Program-made: the position numbers and the translations under genes
The notes under the pieces: model-generated
Databases searched by the model: none
Told to the model about the DNA's origin: nothing
What the model saw: only the letters and a program-made list of their open reading frames with translations
Source of the DNA: Corynebacterium sp. ACRQK
Lineage (GTDB): Bacteria > Actinomycetota > Actinomycetes > Mycobacteriales > Mycobacteriaceae
Direction of reading: 5' to 3'
DNA: 64,000 nt
Assembly: GCF_022345965.1 (NCBI RefSeq)
Contig: NZ_JAKRMU010000005.1
Coordinates: 62,001-126,000, forward strand
Shown: one piece after another, positions 26,261-36,166 of the stretch
How the letters are laid out: the number at the start of each line of letters is the position of its first letter
Numbering within the stretch: the stretch's first letter is position 1

Positions 26261-27958
26261 TTAGAAGTGGCGACCGACGTGAGCCTCGTCGCGCATGCGC
26301 TTGACCATGTGCGGGTGGTGCAGCTCGAACGCCGGGCGCTCGGAGCGGATGCGAGGCATGGAATTGAAGTTGTGGCGCGGCGGCGGGCAAGAGGTTGCCC
26401 ACTCCAGGGAGTTGCCGTAGCCCCACGGGTCATCGACGGTGACGACCTCGCCGTAGCGGTAGGACTTAAAGACGTTCCACAGGAACGGAATCATGGAGAT
26501 CGCCAGGATGCAAGCACCAACCGTGGAGATCTGGTTCAGGGTGGTGAAACCATCCGTCGGCAGGTAGTCAGCGTAACGACGCGGCATACCCATGTTGCCC
26601 AGCCAGTGCTGCACCAGGAAGGTGGTGTGGAAGCCGATGGTAACCAGCCAGAAGTGGATCTTGCCCAGCTTCTCGTCCAGCATGCGACCGGTCATCTTCG
26701 GGAACCAGAAGTAGATACCTGCGAAGGAAGCGAAGGTCACGGTACCGAACAGGGTGTAGTGGAAGTGGGCAACCACGAAGTAGGTATCCGAAACGTGGAA
26801 GTCCAGAGCCGGGGAGGCCAGCATGACACCGGTCAGACCACCGAAGAGGAAGGTGGCGAAGAAGCCGACCGCGAAGATCATCGGGGTCTCGAAGGTCAGG
26901 CGACCCTTCCACATCGTGCCCAGCCAGTTGAAGAACTTCATACCAGTCGGCACGGCGATCAGGAACGTCATGAAGGAGAAGAACGGCAGCATCACGGCGC
27001 CGGTCACGAACATGTGGTGCGCCCACACGGCCATGGACAGTGCAGCAATCGACAGGGTTGCGAACACTAGGCCGACGTAGCCGAACATCGGCTTGCGGGA
27101 GAACACCGGGAAGACCTCGGACACGATGCCGAAGAACGGCAGTGCCAGGACGTAAACTTCAGGGTGGCCGAAGAACCAGAACAGGTGCTGCCACAGGATA
27201 GCGCCACCGTTACCAGCGTCGTAGATGTGGCCACCCAGCTTGCGGTCGTAGAAGACACCCAGGGCTGCAGCGGTCAGCAGCGGGAAGATCAGCAGAACCA
27301 GCAGAGAGGTGACCAGGATGTTCCAGGTGAAGATCGGCATGCGGAACATGGTCATACCCGGCGCACGCAGGCACAGGATGGTGGTGATCATGTTCACAGC
27401 GGAAAGGATGGTACCGATACCACCAACGCCGACACCCAGGATCCACAGCTCAGAGCCCACACCCGGAGAGTGCGTAGCGTCCGCCAGCGGCATGTACATG
27501 GTCCAACCGAAGTCAGCAGCACCACCCGGGGTCAGGAAGCCGAGCAGCATAACGACACCACCGGCGGTGGTCATCCAGAAGCCGAAGGCGTTCAGACGGG
27601 GGAATGCCACGTCAGGCGCGCCGATCTGCAGCGGCAGGATGTAGTTCGCGAAACCGAACACCATCGGGGAGCCGTACAGCAGCAGCATGATCGTGCCGTG
27701 CATCGTGAACAGCTGGTTGAACTGCTCATTGGACAGGAATTGCTGGCCCGGAGAGAAAAGCTCGATACGGATCAGCAGGGCCATCAAGCCACCAACCATG
27801 AAGAAGGTGAAGGACATGATTAGGTACATGATGCCCAGAAGCTTGTGGTCGGTCGTGGTCAGCATCTTCCATGCGAGGCTGCCACGCGGTGCCTCACCGA
27901 AAGGCGCAGGCCGAGCCGGGGAAACCTCATGGCTTTCCCTAGGCGCTACTGCGGTCAT
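26261..27958 (-). CDS. ctaD: cytochrome c oxidase subunit I (aa3 type)
   Basis: This is the catalytic heme-copper subunit of the terminal oxidase, an integral membrane protein with 12 expected helices. The product is 565 aa. The signature [21 protein letters not shown] (here seen as [16 protein letters not shown]) holds the CuB His and the cross-linked Tyr. HHMFVTGA supplies the His-His pair, and [10 protein letters not shown] near the C-terminal half carries heme ligands. ATG 27958 is chosen because AGGAGGAACTA directly precedes it. It is followed by a hairpin terminator, so it is likely monocistronic. Confidence 0.95.
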   Translation of the reverse strand: MTAVAPRESHEVSPARPAPFGEAPRGSLAWKMLTTTDHKLLGIMYLIMSFTFFMVGGLMALLIRIELFSPGQQFLSNEQFNQLFTMHGTIMLLLYGSPMVFGFANYILPLQIGAPDVAFPRLNAFGFWMTTAGGVVMLLGFLTPGGAADFGWTMYMPLADATHSPGVGSELWILGVGVGGIGTILSAVNMITTILCLRAPGMTMFRMPIFTWNILVTSLLVLLIFPLLTAAALGVFYDRKLGGHIYDAGNGGAILWQHLFWFFGHPEVYVLALPFFGIVSEVFPVFSRKPMFGYVGLVFATLSIAALSMAVWAHHMFVTGAVMLPFFSFMTFLIAVPTGMKFFNWLGTMWKGRLTFETPMIFAVGFFATFLFGGLTGVMLASPALDFHVSDTYFVVAHFHYTLFGTVTFASFAGIYFWFPKMTGRMLDEKLGKIHFWLVTIGFHTTFLVQHWLGNMGMPRRYADYLPTDGFTTLNQISTVGACILAISMIPFLWNVFKSYRYGEVVTVDDPWGYGNSLEWATSCPPPRHNFNSMPRIRSERPAFELHHPHMVKRMRDEAHVGRHF

Positions 27959-28235
27959 TAGTTCCTCCTGACTACGCGTGACCTGCCCTTTTCCTCCTGT
28001 GAGCTTTAGACGACTCACAGGATTCTTGAGGGCGGCCACCCAAAAGAATGTTTCCTCTGCCCCGTTCCCGCTGGGTCGGTCTCGTCAACAACCGGCCCGA
28101 ACAGACGCAGAATGATTACATAGTATCCCGTCAACGCGCATTTCAATAGCCGTGGACGGCGCGCAGCTAACAGATCCCACGTTTTCGGGGGTGCTAACCG
28201 GGGTGATAGCTATGCTGCTGCTTCGAAGTCGCCGC

Positions 28236-29574
<1,339 letters not shown>

Positions 29575-30063
29575 ATGGAAATCAACGAGAATTTTCAAAA
29601 GCAATTGAACGAACAGGTCACCGCCGAGCACCAGGCAGCCCTGGTTTATACGCAGCTGGCTTACGAGCTGGACCGCCTCTCCTTCGACGGCATGAGCAGC
29701 TGGATGCAGGCGCAGGCTGATGAGGAGCGCGAGCACGCTCAGAAGTTCGCGCAGCACCTGCTGAACCGCGACGCGCGCGTGGACATCGAGACTGTTGAGA
29801 TGCCTTCCCTGAAGATCTCCACCCCGCTGGATGCCTTCGAGGCTTCCCTCGAGCACGAGCGTAAGGTCTCCGCACTGATCCGCGATCTGGTGAAGACCGC
29901 CGACGAGGTTGGCGACATTGACTCCCGCAACCTGCTGAACTTCTTCCTGGAGGAGCAGATCGAGGAGGAGGCTACAGTTAGCAACATCATCGACCGTATC
30001 AAGCTGGTAGGCAATGATGGTTCCGGCCTGCTGCGCATCGACGCGGAGCTGGGCAACCGCTAG
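29575..30063 (+). CDS. ftn: ferritin
   Basis: This is a non-heme ferritin of 162 aa that oxidises and stores iron in a 24-subunit shell. Ferroxidase ligands are present in EHQAALVYTQLAYELD, DEEREHAQKFAQHLLNRDA (ExxH) and FLEEQIEEEATVSNIIDRIK. It starts at ATG 29575. It sits on the + strand between the minus-strand genes nrdF and nrdE, and its 3' end is closed by a strong terminator shared with nrdE. The placement links iron storage with the metal-dependent reductase genes. Confidence 0.94.
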   Translation: MEINENFQKQLNEQVTAEHQAALVYTQLAYELDRLSFDGMSSWMQAQADEEREHAQKFAQHLLNRDARVDIETVEMPSLKISTPLDAFEASLEHERKVSALIRDLVKTADEVGDIDSRNLLNFFLEEQIEEEATVSNIIDRIKLVGNDGSGLLRIDAELGNR

Positions 30064-30098
30064 CAGCCATTAAGAACGCCACTCAAAGGCCAATAAGA

Positions 30099-30135
30099 AA
30101 GAGCCGACTGGGATTCCTCCCAGTCGGCTCTTCGT
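30099..30135 (+). terminator. bidirectional terminator between ftn and nrdE
   Basis: A perfect 15-bp stem, AAGAGCCGACTGGGA / TCCCAGTCGGCTCTT, has a TTCC loop and is flanked by TTC on the + side and CTTTTC-like bases on the minus side. It lies between the converging ftn and nrdE genes. Confidence 0.85.
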
Positions 30136-30158
30136 GTTCGGTGGGGCCACTCCCCTAC

Positions 30159-32321
30159 TTAGAGCATGCAGCTCACGCAGCCCTCGACCTCCGTGCCGGT
30201 CAGGGCCGTCTGGCGGAGGCGGATGTAGTAGATCGTCTTGATCCCCTTGCGCCATGCATAGATCTGTGCGCGGTTGATGTCGCGCGTGGTGGCGGTGTCC
30301 TTGAAGAACAGGGTCAGCGACAGGCCCTGGTCCACGTACTTCGTGGCCACAGCGTAAGTCTCGATGATCTTCTCGTAGCCGATCTCGTATGCGTCCTCGT
30401 AGTACTCCAGGTTGTCGTTCGTCATGTACGGAGCCGGGTAGTACACGCGACCGATCTTGCCCTCCTTGCGAATCTCAATCTTGGAGGCGATCGGATGGAT
30501 CGAGGACGTGGAGTTGTTGATGTAGGAGATCGAACCCGTCGGCGGGATAGCCTGCAGGTTGCGGTTGTACAGGCCGTGAGCCTGCACGTCTTCCTTCAGC
30601 TGCTGCCAGTCCTGCGCGGTGGGCACGTGGATGCTGGAGTTGCCGAAGATCTGACGCACGCGCTCCGTCTTCGGGGCAAAGTCGGCCGGATCGTAGCGGT
30701 CGAAGAACTCGCCGGTAGCGTACTGGGAGTTTTCGAAGTTGTGGAACTTCTCGCCGCGCTCCCGGGCGATCTTGTTGGAGGCCTTCAGCGCCTCGTACAT
30801 CACGGTCGCAAAGTAGGCGTTGGTGAAGTCCAGCGCCTCCTCGGAACCGTAGTGAATGCGCTCGCGCCCCAGGAAGCCGTGCAGGTTCATCTGCCCCAGG
30901 CCGATGGCGTGGGAGTTGTCGTTACCCTGGCGCACCGACGGCACGGAATCGATGGAGGTCTGGTCCGACACGGCAGTCAGGCCACGGATGGCAGTCTCGA
31001 TGGTCTTGGAGAAGTCCTCCGAATCCATCGCCTTCGCAATGTTCATGGAACCCAGGTTGCAGGAAATGTCGTCGCCGATCTTCTTGTACGACAGGTCGGC
31101 GTTGAATTCCGACGGGGTGGAGACCTGCAGAATCTCGGAGCACAGGTTCGAGTGGGTAATACGGCCCTCGATCGGGTTGGCCTTATTAACCGTGTCCTCG
31201 AACATGATGTACGGGTATCCGGACTCGAACTGGATCTCCGCCAGGGTCTGGAAGAACGCACGCGCGTTGATCTTGGACTTGCGGATACGCGGATCCTCCA
31301 CCATCTCCTCGTAGTGCTCGGTGATGGAGACGTCGGCGAACGGCTTGCCGTACACACGCTCGACGTCGTACGGGCTGAACAAGTACATGTCGTCGTTGCG
31401 CTTGGCCAGCTCAAAGGTGATGTCCGGGATCACCACGCCCAACGAGAGGGTCTTAATGCGGATCTTCTCGTCCGCGTTCTCACGCTTGGTATCCAGGAAG
31501 CGCAGGATGTCCGGGTGGTGCGCGCTCAGGTAGACCGCACCGGCACCCTGGCGGGCGCCCAGCTGGTTGGCGTAGCTGAAGGCATCTTCCAGCAGCTTCA
31601 TCACGGGGATCACACCGGAGGACTGGTTCTCGATGTGCTTAATCGGCGCGCCGGCTTCACGCACGTTCGACAGCAGCAGAGCCACACCGCCGCCGCGCTT
31701 GGACAGCTGCAGCGCGGAATTGATGGAACGGCCGATGGACTCCATGTTGTCCTCGATGCGCAGCAGGAAGCACGAAACCGGCTCGCCGCGCTGCTTCTTG
31801 CCGATGTTGAGGAAGGTCGGCGTTGCAGGCTGGAAGCGGCCATCCATGATCTCGTCGACGAGGTTGGACGCCAACTCGGTATCGCCCGCTGCCAGCCCCA
31901 ATGCAACCATGCACACGCGATCCTCGAAACGCTCCAGGTAACGGCGGCCATCGAAGGTCTTCAGAGTGTAGGAGGTGTAGTACTTGTACGCACCCAGGAA
32001 AGACTGGAAACGGAACTTCTTCGCGTAGGCCTGCTTAAACAGGGATTTCACGAAGCTGAACTCGTACTGATCCAGTACCTCGGGATCGTAGTACTCGTTG
32101 TCCACCAGGTACTTAACCTTTTCCTCCAGATCGTGGAAGTACACGGTGTTCTGGTTAACGTGCTGCAGGAAGTACTGGTTTGCAGCCTCGCGATCCTTGT
32201 CGAATTGGATCTCCCCTGCATCGTTGTACAGGTTCAACATCGCGTTCAGAGCGTGATAATCCAGCTGCTCCCGCTGGTCAACGGGCTCCTGGACGGTCTT
32301 GCCAAGCTCAGTGCCAGTCAT
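30159..32321 (-). CDS. nrdE: class Ib ribonucleotide reductase alpha subunit
   Basis: This is the catalytic subunit that reduces ribonucleoside diphosphates with a thiyl radical. The product is 720 aa. Motifs are [27 protein letters not shown] and [10 protein letters not shown] around the active site, and the C-terminal redox pair GCVSCML that takes electrons from NrdH. The N-terminal ATP-cone of class Ia is absent, as expected for NrdE. ATG 32321 (TGTELGK) is used; a further in-frame ATG lies six codons upstream. It is downstream of nrdH and nrdI on the same strand. Confidence 0.96.
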   Translation of the reverse strand: MTGTELGKTVQEPVDQREQLDYHALNAMLNLYNDAGEIQFDKDREAANQYFLQHVNQNTVYFHDLEEKVKYLVDNEYYDPEVLDQYEFSFVKSLFKQAYAKKFRFQSFLGAYKYYTSYTLKTFDGRRYLERFEDRVCMVALGLAAGDTELASNLVDEIMDGRFQPATPTFLNIGKKQRGEPVSCFLLRIEDNMESIGRSINSALQLSKRGGGVALLLSNVREAGAPIKHIENQSSGVIPVMKLLEDAFSYANQLGARQGAGAVYLSAHHPDILRFLDTKRENADEKIRIKTLSLGVVIPDITFELAKRNDDMYLFSPYDVERVYGKPFADVSITEHYEEMVEDPRIRKSKINARAFFQTLAEIQFESGYPYIMFEDTVNKANPIEGRITHSNLCSEILQVSTPSEFNADLSYKKIGDDISCNLGSMNIAKAMDSEDFSKTIETAIRGLTAVSDQTSIDSVPSVRQGNDNSHAIGLGQMNLHGFLGRERIHYGSEEALDFTNAYFATVMYEALKASNKIARERGEKFHNFENSQYATGEFFDRYDPADFAPKTERVRQIFGNSSIHVPTAQDWQQLKEDVQAHGLYNRNLQAIPPTGSISYINNSTSSIHPIASKIEIRKEGKIGRVYYPAPYMTNDNLEYYEDAYEIGYEKIIETYAVATKYVDQGLSLTLFFKDTATTRDINRAQIYAWRKGIKTIYYIRLRQTALTGTEVEGCVSCML

Positions 32322-32479
32322 GTGTATGCGTCTCCTCAAAAACTCGCGCTAAGAAAAATGTCTCGCGCTCGTGCGTTCGTTTCGATTCTAATCAGTGCCC
32401 CGGACATGTGCGGGGCGGGTGCGAAGCAGGTGTTCTATTCTCTGCGTCACACTTGCCATGTCAGCTCGCCAAGGCGTTA

Positions 32480-32923
32480 TCAGCTCGCCAGATCCCACCG
32501 GCCCTCGTGGCGCAGGGAGGCCTCAAACTCCGCCAATCCCTCGCGCACTCGGTGGACATCCTGCTCCGTTCCCATCAGCTCGAAGCGGTACAAGTACGGC
32601 ACCTGGCACTTGGCGGAGATCACCTCGCCGGCCTTGGCGAAGTCCGACCCGAAGTTAATGTTCCCCGCGCCGATCACCCCGCGTAGCCACTTGCGGTTCT
32701 GCTCTACGTTGAGAAACTTGATTACCTGCTTTGGAACTGGTCGGGAATAGTCCCCCGTCATCCCTGCTCCCCCGCCGTATGTCGGCACGACCAAGACATG
32801 CGGTTGGTCGACGAGCAGTGGAGCGTCATTACGCTTCAAAGGGATGCGGGAGGAAGGCAACCCGAGCTTGCGCACGAAGCGGTGCGTGTTCTCCGTCGTG
32901 GAGGAAAAATACGTGATTAGCAT
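32480..32923 (-). CDS. nrdI: NrdI flavodoxin-like RNR maturation protein
   Basis: NrdI is a small FMN protein that supplies the oxidant needed to assemble the Mn-tyrosyl cofactor of NrdF. The product is 147 aa. The FMN phosphate loop is [23 protein letters not shown] and [16 protein letters not shown] are family motifs. It lies 78 bp after nrdH and 158 bp before nrdE. The nrdI-nrdE gap contains no recognisable gene. Confidence 0.94.
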   Translation of the reverse strand: MLITYFSSTTENTHRFVRKLGLPSSRIPLKRNDAPLLVDQPHVLVVPTYGGGAGMTGDYSRPVPKQVIKFLNVEQNRKWLRGVIGAGNINFGSDFAKAGEVISAKCQVPYLYRFELMGTEQDVHRVREGLAEFEASLRHEGRWDLAS

Positions 32924-33001
32924 TGAGCCTCATTCAGACAGTGGCGCGCGCAAAAATAGCCCCCACCTGGTAGACGGTGAAGGCGAAGCGACGCGCGAGG
33001 G

Positions 33002-33232
33002 TTAAGCAGCCTTGGCGGTCAGGGAGCGGATGCGATCCGGGCGGAAGCCAGACCAGTGATCCTCCCCAGCGACAACCACGGGAGCCTGCAGGTGGCCCAG
33101 TGCCATGACGTAGTCACGAGCCTCATCGTCGAGGCTGATGTCCACGAGTTCGTACTCCAGACCAGCCTTATCGAGGGCCTTCTTGGTGGCGTTGCACTGA
33201 ACACATGCGGGCTTGGTGTAGACGGTGATCAT
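33002..33232 (-). CDS. nrdH: NrdH glutaredoxin-like redoxin
   Basis: NrdH is the electron donor for NrdE. The active site is YTKPACVQCNATKKAL (CVQC, Cys 10 and 13), and the C-terminal WSGFRPDRIRSL is the NrdH signature. I use ATG 33232, matching the usual length; ATG 33244 is four codons upstream but nearly abuts the GGAG. It is the first gene of the nrdH-nrdI-nrdE set. Two NrdR boxes lie about 170-220 bp upstream. Confidence 0.94.
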   Translation of the reverse strand: MITVYTKPACVQCNATKKALDKAGLEYELVDISLDDEARDYVMALGHLQAPVVVAGEDHWSGFRPDRIRSLTAKAA

Positions 33233-33404
33233 GGTGGCTGTCATTCTCCTGGTTCGTGAGCGCTATCAGTGTTGGTCTTTGTCAGTCTTTAAGCTGGCCG
33301 TAGCAACGACCTCGGCGGGCGATAGCCAGGCGTACTGTGCCTTCATCGCCCCTCATCGACTTGCTTAAGACTACACATCACATGCGTGTAAGACAACCGC
33401 TAAA

Positions 33405-33452
33405 ACACAACATTTTGGGGCTCCCATAAAACTGAAACACAATATCTAGTAG
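33405..33452 (-). promoter_or_regulatory. tandem NrdR boxes upstream of nrdH
   Basis: Two near-palindromic 16-mers, ACACAACATTTTGGGG (33405-33420) and ACACAATATCTAGTAG (33437-33452), match the NrdR-box consensus acaCwAtATaTwGtgt at about 12 and 13 of 16 positions. They are separated by 16 bp, giving about 32 bp (three helical turns) between centres, which is the classic tandem arrangement. They lie in the 375-bp region between nrdH and rpmJ, which otherwise contains no gene apart from the rpmJ terminator. Confidence 0.7.
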
Positions 33453-33546
33453 TTACATCTTGAGTATTCGCAGGTGGGGAGTTTTCCCACCACTACATCT
33501 AGCCACATAAAAAACATGCATGTAATTTCAAAGCCGGAATTTGAGA

Positions 33547-33600
33547 CAAAAAATCCCCCGCCTCCGCGGTGCCATTGGCACTCTCAGCGGAAGACGGGGG
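33547..33600 (-). terminator. rpmJ terminator
   Basis: On the minus strand a GC-rich stem (CCCCCGTCTTCCGC with GCGGAGGCGGGGG, imperfect) is followed by ATTTTTTGTC. It lies 20 bp after the rpmJ stop and is a good intrinsic terminator. Confidence 0.8.
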
Positions 33601-33619
33601 AAGCGAAACCCTACGGTTC

Positions 33620-33742
33620 TTAGCCCTGGCGAGCCTTGAAGCGGGGTTCCTTCTTGTTGATCACGTAGACCTTGCCGCGGCGACGAACGACCTGAGCGCC
33701 CGGCTTGTTCTTCAGCGACCGAAGGGACTTGCGGACCTTCAT
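33620..33742 (-). CDS. rpmJ: 50S ribosomal protein L36, Cys-free type
   Basis: This 40-aa basic protein begins [15 protein letters not shown], continues [14 protein letters not shown] and ends PRFKARQG. That is the L36 pattern, but the four zinc-ligand residues (C, C, C, H) of the standard form are missing, so this is the zinc-independent C-minus paralogue. In corynebacteria and mycobacteria such copies stand apart from the main ribosomal operon and are typically used under zinc starvation. It is a single-gene unit with its own terminator. SD AAAGGAGCGCCCG precedes the ATG. Confidence 0.93.
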   Translation of the reverse strand: MKVRKSLRSLKNKPGAQVVRRRGKVYVINKKEPRFKARQG

Positions 33743-33928
33743 CGGGCGCTCCTTTCCTCATCGACTTTCTTACATCGCCAGGCAGTACAGGCTAACAGGC
33801 TAAAACCCGTCGATGCCGCCCGGCACAAACACAAACGATGAGTTTACCCATCGCAGACTCCAAAACCAAATAAGTGCAAATGGACTACCCGAGCACCCCA
33901 CGCTCCCCTGCGGACTAGCATCTAACCC

Positions 33929-34870
33929 ATGAGCCCTTCCGCAAACCAGCCGAACCACATCCCCAACAACCCCGGCAGCACTAGCGGCGCCAAGCGCCCG
34001 GGCGCGCGCCCGCTGCACGCACAGATCGTCGCAGAACTGGGCGTGCGCCCCACCATCAACCCCGCCGAAGAGGTAGAGCGCCGCGTGCAGTTCATCGCCG
34101 ACTACATGCAGACCACGGGAGTGCGCGCTTTGGTACTGGGAATCTCCGGCGGCCAGGACTCCACCCTGGCGGGAAGGCTGTGCCAGCTGGCGGTCGAACG
34201 CCTCAGCCAGGAGGACACACAGGCTCAGCAAGCAGATACTCCGCAGCCCTACCGCTTCTGCGCCGTGCGGCTGCCCTACGGAACCCAGGCGGACGAGGAC
34301 GACGCACAGGTGGCGCTGAAGTTTATCGCGCCGAGTATGGGCGTCACAGTAAATATCAAGGACGCAACCGACGAATCGGCGCGCGCGGCGAGCGAGGCCC
34401 TCGGCATCGCGCAGGTCAGCGACTTCAACAAGGGCAACGTCAAAGCGCGCGAACGCATGATCGCGCAGTATGCGCTGGCGGGCGAGCTCGGCGCGCTAGT
34501 GGTCGGCACGGATCACGCGGCAGAGGCAATCACCGGCTTCTACACCAAGCACGGCGACGGTGCAGCGGATCTGGTTCCACTAGCAGGGCTCACCAAGCGA
34601 CAGGGCGCGGCGCTGTTGCAGCACCTCGGCGCCCCCGACAGCACGTGGCAAAAGGTTCCCACCGCAGATCTGGAGGAAGACCGCCCCGCACTCCCCGACG
34701 AGGAAGCGCTGGGCGTGACGTACACACAACTCGACGATTACCTGGAAAGCACCAACGGCGCGGCCGACATCGACCCGCAAGTCGCCGAGCACATCGAAAA
34801 GCTATGGTTCCGCTCGCGCCACAAGCGGCATCTGCCAGTCGCGCCGCACGATGATTGGTGGCGCAGCTAA
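33929..34870 (+). CDS. nadE: NH3-dependent NAD synthetase
   Basis: This enzyme amidates nicotinate adenine dinucleotide to NAD using ammonia. The product is 313 aa. The ATP-pyrophosphatase loop is [17 protein letters not shown]. Further motifs are [17 protein letters not shown] and [21 protein letters not shown], followed by the C-terminal [14 protein letters not shown]. There is no N-terminal glutaminase domain, so it is the short bacterial type. An unusually long N-terminal tail of about 40 residues precedes the core. pncB of the same pathway is encoded at 11-12 kb. Confidence 0.95.
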   Translation: MSPSANQPNHIPNNPGSTSGAKRPGARPLHAQIVAELGVRPTINPAEEVERRVQFIADYMQTTGVRALVLGISGGQDSTLAGRLCQLAVERLSQEDTQAQQADTPQPYRFCAVRLPYGTQADEDDAQVALKFIAPSMGVTVNIKDATDESARAASEALGIAQVSDFNKGNVKARERMIAQYALAGELGALVVGTDHAAEAITGFYTKHGDGAADLVPLAGLTKRQGAALLQHLGAPDSTWQKVPTADLEEDRPALPDEEALGVTYTQLDDYLESTNGAADIDPQVAEHIEKLWFRSRHKRHLPVAPHDDWWRS

Positions 34871-34898
34871 GCGCCCACACCGCTGGGTCGTAGCACAG

Positions 34899-35468
34899 CT
34901 AGAAAACGAACTGATCCAGGATCAGCGCGGTAAACGCCAGGAACCAGGCGATAACAACCACCAACGGCATGCCTAGCGCGGAGTGCGGCACGCCCTCTCC
35001 CGCCTCGCGCCGTTTCTCGCGCTGAATGTGCACCAACGTCATGACAAACATCGGTAGGATCGCCGCCCACACGGCCATGCAGTAGGGGCACAGCGCGCCA
35101 ATCTGGTAGATCGCGGCGTAGGCCAGCCAGTGCACAAACACCACACCCAAAGCCAGCCCGACCAAGGTGCAGTACCACATCCAACGTGGCAGCTTGGCGC
35201 CGACGATTAGCATCACGGCGAGGGTCATCATCACCGGGAAGCCAATCAGCCCGATGAACGGATTAGAAAACCCGAACGCAGACGCCTGATCCGATGCCAT
35301 CACATCCGTACACGAAATCACTTCGTTGAAAGCGCAGGCAGGTTCGAAGTTAGGATCCAGCGCCATCTGCAGCTTGTCGTGCATGATCAAAGCGGAAAAA
35401 ATCAGCCCGATTGTGGACAGCACCAGGAAGGTGTAGCCGAAGCGTTTGGTAGCACCTAGACCGTTCAT
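34899..35468 (-). CDS. vitamin K epoxide reductase (VKOR) family membrane protein
   Basis: The product is 189 aa with about five membrane helices. The active-site CXXC is at residues 127-130 (GALCPYCMAVW) and a loop cysteine pair is at 45 and 53 (ACAFNEVISC). Bacterial VKOR re-oxidises the periplasmic thiol oxidase (DsbA-like) with a quinone, supporting disulfide formation outside the membrane. There is no fused thioredoxin domain, so a separate partner is expected. ATG 35468 is used; the longer form from 35516 has no support. It is the last chromosomal gene before the island. Confidence 0.9.
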   Translation of the reverse strand: MNGLGATKRFGYTFLVLSTIGLIFSALIMHDKLQMALDPNFEPACAFNEVISCTDVMASDQASAFGFSNPFIGLIGFPVMMTLAVMLIVGAKLPRWMWYCTLVGLALGVVFVHWLAYAAIYQIGALCPYCMAVWAAILPMFVMTLVHIQREKRREAGEGVPHSALGMPLVVVIAWFLAFTALILDQFVF

Positions 35469-35679
35469 GTGCTCGCTCTCTTTATTACTGACGCCCTCAC
35501 GTCCCAGCGCACCCACACCAGCATTGTCCGGCGCGGGTGAATCGGCTTGGGGCCGCTGTCCATGGCGGAACTGGGCAATTCCAATGAAATTAGATTAGCA
35601 CGGTGGATTACCCAGCAAATACAACAAATCCCCAGCTCATCTCTGAACTGGGATTTTGTATTCAGTGGAGCTGGCGGAA

Positions 35680-36096
35680 GGCTTGTCGAAACTTGCCCCG
35701 CCAGTGATTCAGCTGGTGCGAACGCGCCGGTCGCTCCGCATCCGCGTGCTCAAGGCCGACCACGAGGAGCCACTCCCGCGTAGGCTCCCTCGCGCCGGCA
35801 AGGACCTGCTCGACGTGGCACAGAGACAGTAGGAGGCTGGCGCCACGTTGCTAGAGCTTGCCAACGAGCTCGGGATCGGTCGGGAGCGACTGGCCTTACT
35901 GCTGCGGGACCGGGGTGTACGGATGCGGCGTGCTACACCGTCGCCGGATGAGGTGCAGGAGATGGCTCGTCGCTATGCCGGTGGTGAGTCACTCGAACGC
36001 GTGGGCAAGCACCTGGGATTCTCACCCAGCACAGTCCGCAACCATCTCCGATCTGCCGGCAAAGTGCTGCGTGATGCGCACGGACGTGAAAGATAG
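35680..36096 (+). pseudogene. decayed HTH/recombinase-type gene at the island edge
   Basis: One frame runs from about 35680 to the stop at 36096 and is broken by an in-frame TAG at 35830-35832. Before the stop it reads KLAPPVIQLVRTRRSLRIRV and RAGKDLLDVAQRQ. Directly after it comes EAGATLLELANELGIGRERL, then YAGGESLERVGKHLGFSPST. Two helix-turn-helix units like these resemble the resolvase-linked HTH modules of actinobacterial mobile elements. The part after the TAG could still be made from TTG 35848 as an 82-aa DNA-binding protein. The absence of an N-terminal domain and the nonsense codon argue for a remnant. The identification is from pattern memory only. Confidence 0.5.
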
Positions 36097-36166
36097 CGAA
36101 CCACGTCGATCGCCGAGACTGGGCGCCGGGGCGGCTGTGACAACCCGATCGGGTAAGATGAGAGGC

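Noticed and set aside
30141..32750. 869-codon frame on the + strand
   Set aside because: It is entirely antisense to nrdE and nrdI, whose protein motifs are unmistakable; long antisense frames are common in GC-rich codon-biased DNA.
35625..35657. Terminator-like repeat AAATCCCCAG / CTGGGATTTT
   Set aside because: The stem needs a bulge, the loop is long and no gene ends there on the + strand; left unassigned.
35666..35677. TGGAGCTGGCGG resembling the 3' end of tmRNA (ssrA), a common island attachment site
   Set aside because: Only 12 bases match, the expected continuation (GAATCGAACCC) is absent, and the bases also fit the frame of the HTH remnant; chance cannot be excluded.
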